In this document: positions 40,501-47,945 of the stretch, one piece after another
Layout of the letters: every line of letters begins with the position of its first letter
How positions within the stretch are numbered: the stretch's first letter is position 1
Origin: Planococcus sp. MB-3u-03
GTDB taxonomy: Bacteria; Bacillota; Bacilli; Bacillales_A; Planococcaceae
Direction: 5' to 3'
Assembly: GCF_002833405.1 (NCBI RefSeq)
Contig: NZ_CP025135.1
Location: 2,895,501-2,959,500, forward strand
Length of the DNA stretch: 64,000 bases
The notes under the pieces: generated by a model
What the model saw: the letters and a program-made list of their open reading frames with translations, nothing else
What the model was told of the DNA's origin: nothing
The model's database searches: none
Program-made: the position numbers and the translations under genes

Positions 40501-40677
40501 GCTCGTTTCCACTTCTTCCGGCTCTGCGCCTGGCAAGATCGTGGAGACTAGCACAAGCCCTGGAGGCGTTTCGGGAATTTCACGCTGCGGCAAAGTCAGG
40601 AAAGTGTAAACCCCGACCAGCATGAGGATCAAAATCAAAAAGATGAATAATTTACTGCGCTCGAGTATGTACTGCAT
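37570..40677 (-). CDS. RND-family efflux permease (HAE1/AcrB-like)
   Basis: The 1035-residue protein has the RND plan: one membrane helix, a large extracytoplasmic loop, six helices, a second loop and five helices. The proton-relay pair Asp390-Asp391 is in GILVDDSIVVND, and helix 10 has VVRNAVVLIDF with Arg in place of the usual Lys. A low-complexity Ala/Gly/Pro stretch at about residues 760-790 (SSSAASGDEAGGEAGPP) interrupts the second loop and is unusual. No membrane-fusion protein or outer-membrane partner is nearby, as is usual for Gram-positive RND proteins such as SwrC. The 22-bp tandem repeat at 40698-40719 suggests control by the CarH-like regulator. Confidence 0.92.
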   Translation of the reverse strand: MQYILERSKLFIFLILILMLVGVYTFLTLPQREIPETPPGLVLVSTILPGAEPEEVETSITNPIERQMQSIDGIASMDSISANSASIITLEIEDGVEPEGLINTIQQQAQRAAGSFSDQAQDISVEKLDLTFPLVSYMFYGDEAELAELEGPLADLSDEVEAVSGVAGTQIKGLNGEQVVIELDGDALAENQLQPFEVLESLQQANQPLSLGTHSDGEQQFVLTVQQSQGIEKLRELQVGQAAVPLADVASVELAEVPAEDIVTFEGEPAISYTVFLQTGQDVPSVDDRVSEVIESFNEDLPAGVSAERYVSQAENVNEIFSSLYISLLIAVLAVLVVTTAGLTLYGAFAVALTVLASVLIGFIPIPSLGVDLNQISVIGLIIAIGILVDDSIVVNDNIQRRYKLGDNAMAGAINGVREVYPSIVSSSLAIVVTFSPLLLLSGGNGAFIKALPSILITTILASTVLSITLVPMMQYLRTKRKKRKISDTPGFLGKPLEKLAQVYSGKVLKGVMKRPWLTGIGGLVIATALLSLALFTPFEFFPEADREEVTMNVRLAEGTTIEETDAFIREVTQEVAQEDGNVNETAVFTGEGLPNLFASSMDNTGANTGQVAFRVDREATSASAFIDKWEPELRERYPNAEIFLDTIVQGPPVGAPVTVTATGEDINELAALRDTLEEEMLANGATVVTDNLGAAVPAIEYVPEQETLEDNGIALSTVTNQLQLLTQGVPLYTLYEGQTPYEVVLKQAGITEGEPIDLADFSLPASSSAASGDEAGGEAGPPAAAQPGPPELIGLDELLTAQETTALAQVPHKSGDRAITLRAFGEADDFEAQMLDVVDNARADLPAGYELSTGGENSDQEAFFAEIGILFLVVLLLVYLVIAFQFKSFGLPFLVLIAVYLGISGAILGLFLTQTPLSFLGVMGIVSLTGIVVRNAVVLIDFVEARRLTGDFNIEEAIIESGYARIKPIVLTSLTSIVALLPVAFSGDPLFEPLAVTIIAGLTFSGLFTLVMIPALYLLFHRIVIARKEKKQAA

Positions 40678-40697
40678 AAGGATTATCTCCCTCCGAT

Positions 40698-40719
40698 TAT
40701 TGTATAACTATTGTATAAC
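40698..40719 (-). promoter_or_regulatory. Perfect 11-bp tandem repeat before RND gene
   Basis: On the minus strand GTTATACAATA occurs twice head to tail without spacer, ending 7 bp before the GGAGGGAG ribosome binding site and overlapping the likely -10. The core TTATACAA and 11-bp period are the same as in the operator-like repeat of the CarH-like gene at 31582-31603. Confidence 0.65.
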
Positions 40720-40750
40720 CGGAAATCAGAAAGCACCACTTTAAACACTC

Positions 40751-40779
40751 AAAAACCGGCCGAAAATTTTCGGCCGGTT
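40751..40779 (-). terminator. Terminator of the small membrane protein gene
   Basis: The perfect palindrome AACCGGCCGAAAA / TTTTCGGCCGGTT is followed by five T on the minus strand. Confidence 0.85.
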
Positions 40780-40784
40780 CTCGT

Positions 40785-41030
40785 TTAAACTTTTTCAGGA
40801 CGCCGCTGTTTCAGGAAGTACGCTCCGATAAACATCAAGAGCGGCGGCAAGATGCTCAATTTGAACACCCAGCTGTCATCTCCCATAAAGATCAGGCCCA
40901 TCGGCAAAAGTGATGCAAGCCCTCCCCAAAACAACGCTTTCCACGATCTTTTCCAAACTCCGTACAATCCGAGCAGCAGTGCAGCAATCACCAGCGACCA
41001 CAACAAGATCCCCATCAACAGGAAATCCAT
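40785..41030 (-). CDS. Small membrane protein, 81 residues
   Basis: I do not recognise this protein. Three hydrophobic segments are visible (LLMGILLWSLVIAALLLGLY, then WKALFWGGLASLLPMGLIF, then LSILPPLLMFIGAYFL), and the C-terminus KQRRPEKV is basic and probably cytoplasmic. The start is ATG 41030, nine bases after GGAGG; the ATG at 41036 is too close to it. It lies upstream of the RND gene on the same strand but is separated by a strong terminator, so functional linkage is not implied. Confidence 0.78.
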   Translation of the reverse strand: MDFLLMGILLWSLVIAALLLGLYGVWKRSWKALFWGGLASLLPMGLIFMGDDSWVFKLSILPPLLMFIGAYFLKQRRPEKV

Positions 41031-41191
41031 CTCCATGCGCCTCCGTTCGGTTTTATACTTTAGTTATACTCCTTTTCTGATAAAATCATTCATTAAGAGT
41101 ACTTTTTACATTTTATGCGGGCATCTAGAATTAAAAAGCTTCCACCTAAATTTTGGGAAGCTTTTCCTATTAGAAGAATAAGTGGAGTCTC

Positions 41192-41488
41192 GAAGTGTTT
41201 GGAGAAGCGTCCGCTCGGAACCCCTGGCTGCTCAATAATGCTGCGCATTACTTTCGCAAAGATAAGTTCTCCCGTAGGTCGACCTTATCTCTTCCTGTGG
41301 ATTAGCGAGACGACCGAGACCCGCAAGGAATGAATGAGCGAAGCTAAGCTGAGCTCATTCATTTGCGACGCATCTGCCACGCAGATGGGAGCACAAGGGT
41401 TTCACAGCGACTGAGGAGGCTTGGGCGCGAGCCCACGGAAAGCTAGCGGTAAGCTTCGGAAAACACGGTTTCAGGAGTTTCTCCACAT
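41192..41488 (-). repeat. Dispersed intergenic element, copy D, with internal insertion
   Basis: About 295 bp, the longest copy. On the minus strand it follows copy C closely (TTTTCCGAAGCTTACCGCT, CTTTCCGTGGGCTCGCGCCC, GGTCTCGGTCGTCTCGCT, GCGGACGCTTCTCCAAACAC). An extra 78 bp lies between the ATCCACAGGA and GCGGACGC parts; it has its own hairpins (AGATAAG/CTTATCT, TAATGC/GCATTA). The ends CCGCT and AGCGG pair. The element touches the stop codon of the TraB gene and fills the 41031-41488 gap. Confidence 0.78.
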
Positions 41489-42673
41489 CTAATTATAAGT
41501 TTTCGAAAACAGCCGCAGAACGTCCGCGCCGCCGATGAATGTGCCGAGCGAACTGCCGAGATTGGTCAATACGATAACCAGCAAGACACGCGTCACTTTA
41601 TTGTCCCAAAAGCCTTTTACGGTGAACACGTCTTTCGACAAAGTATCGAAATCCCCGACATTCGGCCGGCGGACAAAGGCTTGTGTGAGCCCCGAAAACC
41701 AGCCAGCCGCAACGAGCGGATTGAGCGATGAAATCGGCGCGGCGACAAAGGCAGTGAGGATCGCAAGCGGATGGCCGAATGCGACCGCGGCACCGATTGC
41801 GGCAAGCGTGCCGTTCCAAAGAATCCAGCTGATCGCCTGATCAAAGCCCGCTGCCGGATTTGCATAAAACGTATAGGCAATGATCGACAAGATGAGCAGC
41901 GGAATGGCCCAGCCGATGATCTTCGGCCATTTCGATTTCTTTGGCACTTCGTTGAGCGCCTTCAAATCCTGCTCTTGGTGGATTTCGCGTGTGATGCCCG
42001 GAATATGCGCGGCACCGAGAACGGCGACGACCCTATTCCCGGGAGCTTCTTTGATTTTCTGCGCCAAATACTGGTCGCGTTCGTCGATGAGCGGCTTTTT
42101 GATGCGCGGGAAGGCTTTGGTGAAATCGTCCATCACCGCGTTCAATGTATCCTGTTGCTTCATCTTCTCCAGTTCCTCTTCGGAAATCGATTCCTTGCTG
42201 AAAATGCTGAAGAACACAGAAGAAATGAGCTGGACCTTGCCCATCAGCCCGATATTGCCCCAGATGCGCGAAAAGGTCACTTGGATATTGCGGTCGGCAA
42301 GGACCAGCTCTGCTCCGGTCTCTTCTGCTGAACGGATGCCCTGGATCATTTCAGATCCAGGCTTGATGCCGAATTGGTCAGCCAAACGATTCTGGAACGA
42401 GGAAATGGCCAAGTTCATCAATAACAGGCTCGCCTTCTTATCCTTGATGATTTTGAAGATATCGGTTTCTTTCCATTTCTTATCCTGCATGACCGATTCA
42501 TAGCGCTGTGCATCGAGTTCGATGCACACCGAATCCGGCCGTTCGCGTTCGACGACTTCCTTTACTTGCTCTGCGCTCAGTTTGGACACATGCGCGGTGC
42601 CGATTAGAATCAATTGTTTGCCGTCCACTTCGAGACGGGTGATATTGTCTTCCGTCATTATTTCTTGTGTCAT
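41489..42673 (-). CDS. TraB-family membrane protein
   Basis: The 394-residue protein has a TraB/GumN-type domain in its first 240 residues with the family motifs LILIGTAHVSKLSAEQV (GxxH) near residue 22, a conserved Glu in VCIELDAQRY, and AVLGAAHIPGI near 220. These residues resemble the active site of Tiki-like metalloproteases, but bacterial activity is not established. Three to four membrane segments follow in residues 250-394 (WAIPLLILSIIAYTFY, VLLVIVLTNLGSSLGTF). It starts behind GGAAG. Dispersed repeat D directly abuts its 3' end. Confidence 0.88.
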   Translation of the reverse strand: MTQEIMTEDNITRLEVDGKQLILIGTAHVSKLSAEQVKEVVERERPDSVCIELDAQRYESVMQDKKWKETDIFKIIKDKKASLLLMNLAISSFQNRLADQFGIKPGSEMIQGIRSAEETGAELVLADRNIQVTFSRIWGNIGLMGKVQLISSVFFSIFSKESISEEELEKMKQQDTLNAVMDDFTKAFPRIKKPLIDERDQYLAQKIKEAPGNRVVAVLGAAHIPGITREIHQEQDLKALNEVPKKSKWPKIIGWAIPLLILSIIAYTFYANPAAGFDQAISWILWNGTLAAIGAAVAFGHPLAILTAFVAAPISSLNPLVAAGWFSGLTQAFVRRPNVGDFDTLSKDVFTVKGFWDNKVTRVLLVIVLTNLGSSLGTFIGGADVLRLFSKTYN

Positions 42674-42788
42674 GAGTGTACTTCCTTCATAGAATAGGAT
42701 TTCTTCTTCATTTACAGTTGCCGATGAAAAAGACTGTCTATTCTTTATAATGAATCACCAAGCGCAAAATATCAATCTTTTCGAAAGC

Positions 42789-43631
42789 TTATAATTCCGG
42801 TGCATTGAAGGTATTGCCATCATTCAAATCACCGGCTCGGAAGCCTTTGTAGAACCATTCTTTCCGCTGTTCGGATGTGCCATGCGTAAAGCTTTCCGGA
42901 ACGGCGTAGCCGCGCGTCCGCTTCTGGATCGTGTCATCACCGACCGCACTGGCTGCGTTCAAAGCTTCTTCCAGGTCGCCTTCTTCCAAATAGCCCATGC
43001 CTTGAGCATGATGCGCCCAGACGCCCGATAAATAATCCGCCTGCAATTCCAGGCGCACTTGCAATTGGTTGTATTCGGTTTCGCTCAGCTGATTGCGCGC
43101 CTGCTGGACATCCCCGAGCACGCCAAGAAGGTTCTGCACGTGATGGCCGACTTCATGCGCGACGACATACGCCATCGCAAAATCACCAGGTGCATTGAAC
43201 TGGCGCTCGAGCTCATCGTAAAAGCTTAAATCGATATACAGCTTGGAATCCGCCGGGCAGTAAAATGGCCCCGTCGCAGAGCCGGCCATGCCGCAAGCTG
43301 ACTGGACGCTTCCAGAAAACAGCACCAAAGTCGGCTCAACATACTCCATGCCTTCTTCAGCGAACACTTCCGCCCAAACCTCTTCCGTATCTGCGAGGAC
43401 GACCGATACGAAATCGGCAAGTTCTTCTTCCCGCTCACTTGCCACATACGGTTCCGAAGTAGAAGCTCCTCCGCCATCGCCGAGTATCGCTCCTGGGTCG
43501 CCCCCGAGAAACGTGATCAACAGGACAATCAGCAAGCCGCCGATCCCGCCGCCGGCAAGAACCGGCCCGCCAACACCGCGCCCTCTCCTGTCTTCTACAT
43601 TCCTGCTGCCCGCTCGTCCTTTCCATTTCAT
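42789..43631 (-). CDS. Neutral zinc metallopeptidase, YpfJ family
   Basis: The 280-residue protein has a basic, glycine-rich N-terminus, one membrane segment at about residues 23-43 (LAGGGIGGLLIVLLITFLGG) and an extracytoplasmic domain with the zinc motif HEVGHH near residue 158, in VVAHEVGHHVQNLLG. The ADYLSGVWAHHA segment near 200 supplies further family residues, and two cysteines (SACGMA, FYCPAD) may form a disulphide. YpfJ-like proteins are predicted proteases of unknown substrate. The start ATG is preceded by GAGGGTTTCGGTT. It is monocistronic. Confidence 0.88.
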   Translation of the reverse strand: MKWKGRAGSRNVEDRRGRGVGGPVLAGGGIGGLLIVLLITFLGGDPGAILGDGGGASTSEPYVASEREEELADFVSVVLADTEEVWAEVFAEEGMEYVEPTLVLFSGSVQSACGMAGSATGPFYCPADSKLYIDLSFYDELERQFNAPGDFAMAYVVAHEVGHHVQNLLGVLGDVQQARNQLSETEYNQLQVRLELQADYLSGVWAHHAQGMGYLEEGDLEEALNAASAVGDDTIQKRTRGYAVPESFTHGTSEQRKEWFYKGFRAGDLNDGNTFNAPEL

Positions 43632-43690
43632 AACCGAAACCCTCTTTCCGCATTCATTTTTATAAAGCTATACCCGTTTCACCGGAAACT

Positions 43691-44287
43691 TTAATCCCAT
43701 CTCGGCAAGCGGTAGACCAAAAATCGTTCGCGCGGATCTTCCGCTTCAACTGGAAGCTCAATGTCACCGGTCAATTCAAAAGCGGTGCGGCGTTCGAGGA
43801 AATCGGTATACTCGAGTGCGGGATAAAATAAAATTACTTCGACTTCCCGGGGATGATCGGCTACTGATGCCAAAATCTTATCTATTACCGTCATGAACAC
43901 CGGATCGGAAAACGGATTGAAAAAATAAAACCAGCGATCTTCCGGATGGATTTCATAATCCTGTGCGTAGCCGTTGATGAATTCGATGTCCGCCTTCCCC
44001 TTAAAGCGCTGTAAATTCCGCAGCGCGGCTTCGTGCAGCGATGGGTCGACTTCCACTCCCGCTGACGGCGTCCCGAATACACGATGCGCAAAAAAGTTCA
44101 AGCGTCCTTTGCCGCTGCCGAAATCGACCAGCCTGCCGCTGCCCTTAAGCGGATGCGCCTTGAACAATCTATCCAGCCACGCATAGGGCGTCACTTCGAA
44201 ACGGTGCTCATGCATCGACGCATTAAAGCCCATTTGTTCGCCACCGGTTTGGATATTCAATTGCCGGTCCATTTGATGATCGTCCAT
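43691..44287 (-). CDS. SAM-dependent class I methyltransferase
   Basis: The 198-residue protein has SAM-binding motif I in RLVDFGSGKGRLNFF (about residue 52), an acidic GVEVDPSLHEAA motif II near 75, and a YFFNPFSDPVFMTV motif IV-like segment near 120 that replaces the usual D/N-PP-Y/F. The substrate is unknown. The N-terminus MDDHQMDRQLNIQTGG is hydrophilic. It starts at an ATG behind AAAGGAGG. It is divergent from the riboswitch-controlled dapA. Confidence 0.85.
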   Translation of the reverse strand: MDDHQMDRQLNIQTGGEQMGFNASMHEHRFEVTPYAWLDRLFKAHPLKGSGRLVDFGSGKGRLNFFAHRVFGTPSAGVEVDPSLHEAALRNLQRFKGKADIEFINGYAQDYEIHPEDRWFYFFNPFSDPVFMTVIDKILASVADHPREVEVILFYPALEYTDFLERRTAFELTGDIELPVEAEDPRERFLVYRLPRWD

Positions 44288-44373
44288 CTGATTGCCTCCT
44301 TTTATCCAGTGAGATCAATTAAAGCCGCAGCTTACTATTCCCACATTTTGCAAAATAAAAAATGCTTTTTCTC

Positions 44374-44402
44374 TTGCCATTCCCATTTCTTTCTGTTATA
44401 TT
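44374..44402 (+). promoter_or_regulatory. SigA-type promoter of dapA
   Basis: TTGCCA, a 17-bp spacer and TATATT lie about 35 bp before the lysine riboswitch. Confidence 0.7.
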
Positions 44403-44435
44403 ACAGCTAATTCAATAATTTCTTGCTTCCTTAGC

Positions 44436-44680
44436 GGAGCGAGGATAGAGGCGCAAAAACCATCAGTACGCAATCCGAGGAGTATGAGCTCTTAGGACGA
44501 TTGCCGAAAGGGGGATTTGCCGAAGCGGCAGGATGCTCATATTCCTGTGCGCTGGTTCTGCACTGAAGAAGTGCCGGACTGTCATATAGGAAACTATATG
44601 GAGGGCTATCTGACGAACAGGAACGATTGGTAAACATTGTTTCTAACGGCAGCAACGGGCCCCCGTTGCTGCCTTTTTGT
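44436..44680 (+). promoter_or_regulatory. Lysine riboswitch (L box) with terminator
   Basis: The conserved L-box blocks occur in order: GGATAGAGGCGC, AGTA, GAGGAGTATGAG, GAAAGGGGGATTTGCCGAAG, CTGTCAT and GGAGGGCTATCTG. The outer stem GATAG/CTATC closes the aptamer (about 44444-44612). An intrinsic terminator (GGCAGCAACGGG and CCCGTTGCTGCC plus T-run, 44648-44678) follows. High lysine should stabilise the terminator and shut off dapA, so this is a transcriptional OFF switch. Confidence 0.9.
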
Positions 44681-44742
44681 TTACTCCGGACCGGCCCCCA
44701 CCTCTAACTTTTGAAAAAAACTTAGAAAAGGGTGTGTTCTCT

Positions 44743-45633
44743 ATGAAATTCGGTCAAGTGATCACTGCGATGGCGACGCCATTCGACTCAGACGGTGAAA
44801 TCGATTTTCAGGCAACAACAAATCTCGTGGAATATCTAATCAATAACGGTTCGGACGGCATCGTCGTCGCCGGGACGACCGGCGAATCGCCGACTTTGTC
44901 GACAGACGAAAAAGTGGCGCTGTTCGTCCATGTCGTCACCGTAGCAGACGGGCGCGCGAAAATCATCGCGGGCACCGGCTCAAACAACACGCGCGCATCG
45001 GTCGCCTTGACCCAGCAGGCAGAGCAAGCGGGCGTCGATGGCATCATGCTCGTCACTCCTTACTATAACAAACCCTCACAGGAAGGCATGTACCGCCATT
45101 TTGAAGCGATCGCAAACGCGACGACGCTTCCGGTCATGCTCTATAATATTCCGGGCCGCAGCGTCGTCAATCTATCGGTCGATACCATCGTCCGCCTATC
45201 GCTTATCGACAATATCACCTGCGTGAAAGAAGCAAGCGGCGATTTAGATGCCGCTTCTGAAATCATCGAACGCACAAGCGGCGACTTTGCCGTCTACAGC
45301 GGCGATGACAGCCTGACCTTGCCGATGCTTTCTATCGGCGGAACAGGCATCGTCTCGGTCGCATCGCATATCATCGGCAATGAAATGCAGGAGATGGTTA
45401 AATTGTTCCGCACAGGCGATACAGCTGGAGCCGCCGCGCTTCACCGCAAATTGCTGCCGACGATGAAAGCTTTGTTCGCAGCACCGAGCCCGAGCCCGGT
45501 CAAAGCGGCACTCAACCTATCGGGTGTCCCGGTTGGCGGCGTGCGCTTGCCGATGCTCGCTTTAACAGAAGAAGAAACCGCCACTTTGCAGCAATTCCTG
45601 CCGTCCGCTAAACAGGACGCGGTCACCAATTAA
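44743..45633 (+). CDS. dapA: 4-hydroxy-tetrahydrodipicolinate synthase
   Basis: The 296-residue class I aldolase condenses pyruvate with aspartate semialdehyde in the diaminopimelate/lysine pathway, feeding cell-wall synthesis. The Schiff-base Lys is in CVKEASGDLD (about residue 162), the catalytic Tyr in YNIPGRS (about 134), and GTTGESPTL near 43 is the pyruvate-carboxylate site. The start is ATG 44743 behind AAAAGGG; a longer in-frame reading to 44677 overlaps the riboswitch terminator and is rejected. It stands alone, separate from other lysine genes, and is controlled by the upstream L box. A terminator follows. Confidence 0.96.
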   Translation: MKFGQVITAMATPFDSDGEIDFQATTNLVEYLINNGSDGIVVAGTTGESPTLSTDEKVALFVHVVTVADGRAKIIAGTGSNNTRASVALTQQAEQAGVDGIMLVTPYYNKPSQEGMYRHFEAIANATTLPVMLYNIPGRSVVNLSVDTIVRLSLIDNITCVKEASGDLDAASEIIERTSGDFAVYSGDDSLTLPMLSIGGTGIVSVASHIIGNEMQEMVKLFRTGDTAGAAALHRKLLPTMKALFAAPSPSPVKAALNLSGVPVGGVRLPMLALTEEETATLQQFLPSAKQDAVTN

Positions 45634-45677
45634 AAAAAGCTTCGCAGATCCGTTTTAGGGTCCGCGAAGCTTTTTTT
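45634..45677. terminator. Bidirectional terminator
   Basis: AAAAAAAGCTTCGC-GGATCC-type arms (AGCTTCGC and GCGAAGCT) form a hairpin with T-runs in both directions, shared by dapA and the STAS gene. Confidence 0.88.
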
Positions 45678-46512
45678 AGTTATAGACGTTTTCCAAGGCA
45701 CGCTTCAAGCTGCCTCCGATGTTCAATGTCCGCACATCCACACCGAGTGTCGTCAAGGATTGCGCCGTCTCAGGACGGATCCCCGTCAAAATCGCTTCGA
45801 CGCCGATCAGCCCGAGCGACTGGATGATTTTGATGACTTGTTCCGCCACCATCGTATCGACCCGGATGACCCCTGATAAATCAACAATCAATGTGTTGAT
45901 CTTCAATTCACTTGCCGACAATAGCGTGCGCTCCAAAATATAATGCGCCCGGTCGATTTCAATGCTGCCGACAAGCGGCAAAATGGCGACCGAATCGCTG
46001 ATCGGGACAACAGGTGCCGATAATTCCAAAAACTCCTTACGCGCTGTGGCCAGATTTCGTTGGTAGGAAGTCGTATAGGCATGCGTGTAGGAATACGTTG
46101 CATGGTCCAACAGCGCATGCAATAATTCCGCTGCGTCGTAAGTTATTTCCGGGGAAATAGTTAAGCGGCGGCCTTCACTTTTAATCAAGGTCGCAATGTG
46201 CTTCCGGTATAGCGCCGTTTCAGCAAGCGCCACATCCAAAGTCATGCCATGCTCCAAGAAAAAGTTTCCCGTGGCGGTCCCCCACTTCGCCATATTCGCC
46301 ATGATCTCTTCTTGACGGCAGCTGTTCTGCAAGGATTTTCCGAGCAGTTCAATGAAGCGAACCAGTTCCTGCAACACAAGCTCCGAGAATTCCCGATTTT
46401 CTTCCACCATTTTTTCCGGCAATGCGGTCAGGCGTTCTTCCTGGATCAATTGGGCAATCATATATTTTTCTTCTTCCACTCGTTTACCGAATAACACCAT
46501 TTCTTTTTCCAT
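45676..46512 (-). CDS. RsbR-like STAS domain protein
   Basis: The 278-residue protein has an N-terminal RsbRD-like helical domain (about 1-150) and a C-terminal STAS domain (LPLVGSIEIDRAHYILERTL ... LIVDLSGVIRVDTMVAEQVIKII). The Thr in VDTMVAEQ matches the phosphorylated Thr of RsbR proteins in the stressosome, which hold the kinase RsbT and control SigB. The start is ATG 46512 behind GGAGGT; the TTG 15 bases upstream overlaps that site. It is not in a sigB operon, as is usual for additional RsbR paralogues. The number of SigB-like promoters in the window fits its presence. Confidence 0.88.
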   Translation of the reverse strand: MEKEMVLFGKRVEEEKYMIAQLIQEERLTALPEKMVEENREFSELVLQELVRFIELLGKSLQNSCRQEEIMANMAKWGTATGNFFLEHGMTLDVALAETALYRKHIATLIKSEGRRLTISPEITYDAAELLHALLDHATYSYTHAYTTSYQRNLATARKEFLELSAPVVPISDSVAILPLVGSIEIDRAHYILERTLLSASELKINTLIVDLSGVIRVDTMVAEQVIKIIQSLGLIGVEAILTGIRPETAQSLTTLGVDVRTLNIGGSLKRALENVYN

Positions 46513-46608
46513 TGGTACCTCCGTCAATTGCTGCTCGCTTTATTTCTTGCAGCAGATTCATTATACCTAATCCTCTATACAAGAAATAGCCTTTTGCTTT
46601 TAGCGAGA

Positions 46609-46638
46609 AAAAAATGCCCGCCGGATGGCAGGCATTTT
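46609..46638 (-). terminator. Terminator of the CWB2 protein gene
   Basis: AAAATGCCCGCC and GGCAGGCATTTTT form a hairpin followed by T on the minus strand, just after the stop. Confidence 0.78.
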
Positions 46639-46645
46639 TCAGGTA

Positions 46646-47665
46646 TTATTTTGCGAATAGTTGTTTCAATGTTGCAGAGGAGACGGCTCCTTCGCCGCCA
46701 AGGATTGTGTAGAAGGAATCTGGCGTTTCGAAATTCTGGATTTGTTGTTTAGATGCTTCAGATGGCGTTTTCGCAGTCAGAACTAGCGGCCCACCGTATG
46801 AAGCTGCCAAAGCACTTCCGGACAATGCATCTGGATAGTTTGCCCCTGTAGCGATAAAGACTTCATTTTGGTCTTCTAAGAACCCAAACTCTAATGCAAA
46901 TTCATTGAACTCTTTATTTGTCTCGTAACGGGTTTTGCCTGCGATACGGACCGGCTCTGCGAACAAGTCTTCAACTGCCGGTCCTACTGCGCCTTCTCCG
47001 CCAACGATGATTGGCCATTCTGGCTGATTCGCTTTGATATAATCAGCTACAACTGTTGGTACAGCACCAGTTGCCGGTACTAGAAGGATTGGATCTGCAT
47101 AATATCCTGCAGCTGGGGAAACAGACAGTGAATCAGCAAAGTTAGCGCCAGTCGCTACATAAAGAGTATCTCCCATGCCCACTTCTTCCGCGATGTTAAC
47201 AGCAGTTTCATAACGTGTTTTTCCGTTGATGCGCTCTACATTGAATTTGAGTGTCGAAAGTTCATTTTTTACTTTCTCTGAAATAGCACCTGTACCGCCT
47301 ACCAAGATTACATTTTCCGCACCCAAACGCTTGAGTTCAGCCGCAAATCCTGCAGGAAGTGAATCTTTTTTCGTCAAAAGCAAAGGAGATTGATAGGCGC
47401 CAGCAAGTGGTGTTGCAGCCAATGCATCCGGGAAATCTCCGCCTGTTGCTACAACCACTGTTTTAACGCTGTTGTCAGGCCATGCCTGAGAAACTTCTAA
47501 GCTTGTCTGGTAACGATCGCTGCCAAAAATGCGGTAAGAATTGTCTTCAGTAAGTTCAACTGCAGAAGCTGCACCAGTCGGTAAAATTGCTCCAAGAGCC
47601 AAAGCTGCAGTCAATGCCGCAGTCGTCAAAACTTTGCTATAAATCATCGTTAATCGTTTCCCCAT
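46646..47665 (-). CDS. Secreted protein of three CWB2 cell-wall-binding repeats
   Basis: The 339-residue protein has a signal peptide with the cleavage region GAASAVE (about residue 35) and then three consecutive CWB2 repeats, each with the pattern R-I-x-G-x-x-RYxT...A-T-G-x-x-F/Y-PDALS...P-I/L-LLT and VGGxGAVS. The repeats start near residues 45, 140 and 240. CWB2 modules bind anionic wall polymers in autolysin modifiers and S-layer-like proteins, but no catalytic domain is attached here. The annotated ATG has a weak RBS; an ATG at 47647 is an alternative that still leaves a signal peptide. A promoter lies at 47692-47719. Confidence 0.88.
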   Translation of the reverse strand: MGKRLTMIYSKVLTTAALTAALALGAILPTGAASAVELTEDNSYRIFGSDRYQTSLEVSQAWPDNSVKTVVVATGGDFPDALAATPLAGAYQSPLLLTKKDSLPAGFAAELKRLGAENVILVGGTGAISEKVKNELSTLKFNVERINGKTRYETAVNIAEEVGMGDTLYVATGANFADSLSVSPAAGYYADPILLVPATGAVPTVVADYIKANQPEWPIIVGGEGAVGPAVEDLFAEPVRIAGKTRYETNKEFNEFALEFGFLEDQNEVFIATGANYPDALSGSALAASYGGPLVLTAKTPSEASKQQIQNFETPDSFYTILGGEGAVSSATLKQLFAK

Positions 47666-47691
47666 TCTGTAATGTATTCATTTCTTTTCCA

Positions 47692-47719
47692 ATTATATGA
47701 TATTTTACGAACATTACAA
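47692..47719 (-). promoter_or_regulatory. SigA-type promoter of the CWB2 protein gene
   Basis: On the minus strand TTGTAA, a 16-bp spacer and TATAAT lie about 27 bp before the start codon. Confidence 0.6.
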
Positions 47720-47865
47720 TAGGTTTACAAAAATATTTCTTGGTAGGCACAAATACTTTTTCCTCAGCCAGATTTAAATAACAATTCAACAACTCCATAG
47801 ATTCTTCTTCTACTTTCGGTTCATAACTGCCACGCCTTTCTCCGGACTCCCTATGCTAAGCCAAG

Positions 47866-47892
47866 GTTTATGGACTCTCGCTTTCCGGGTAC
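47866..47892 (+). promoter_or_regulatory. Putative SigB promoter of the YsnF-like gene
   Basis: GTTTAT, a 15-bp spacer and GGGTAC lie about 54 bp before the start codon, a close match to SigB sites. Confidence 0.6.
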
Positions 47893-47945
47893 ATAAGCCA
47901 TAACGCAGACACGGCAAAACATTGACCTTACAGGAGGATGCTATT

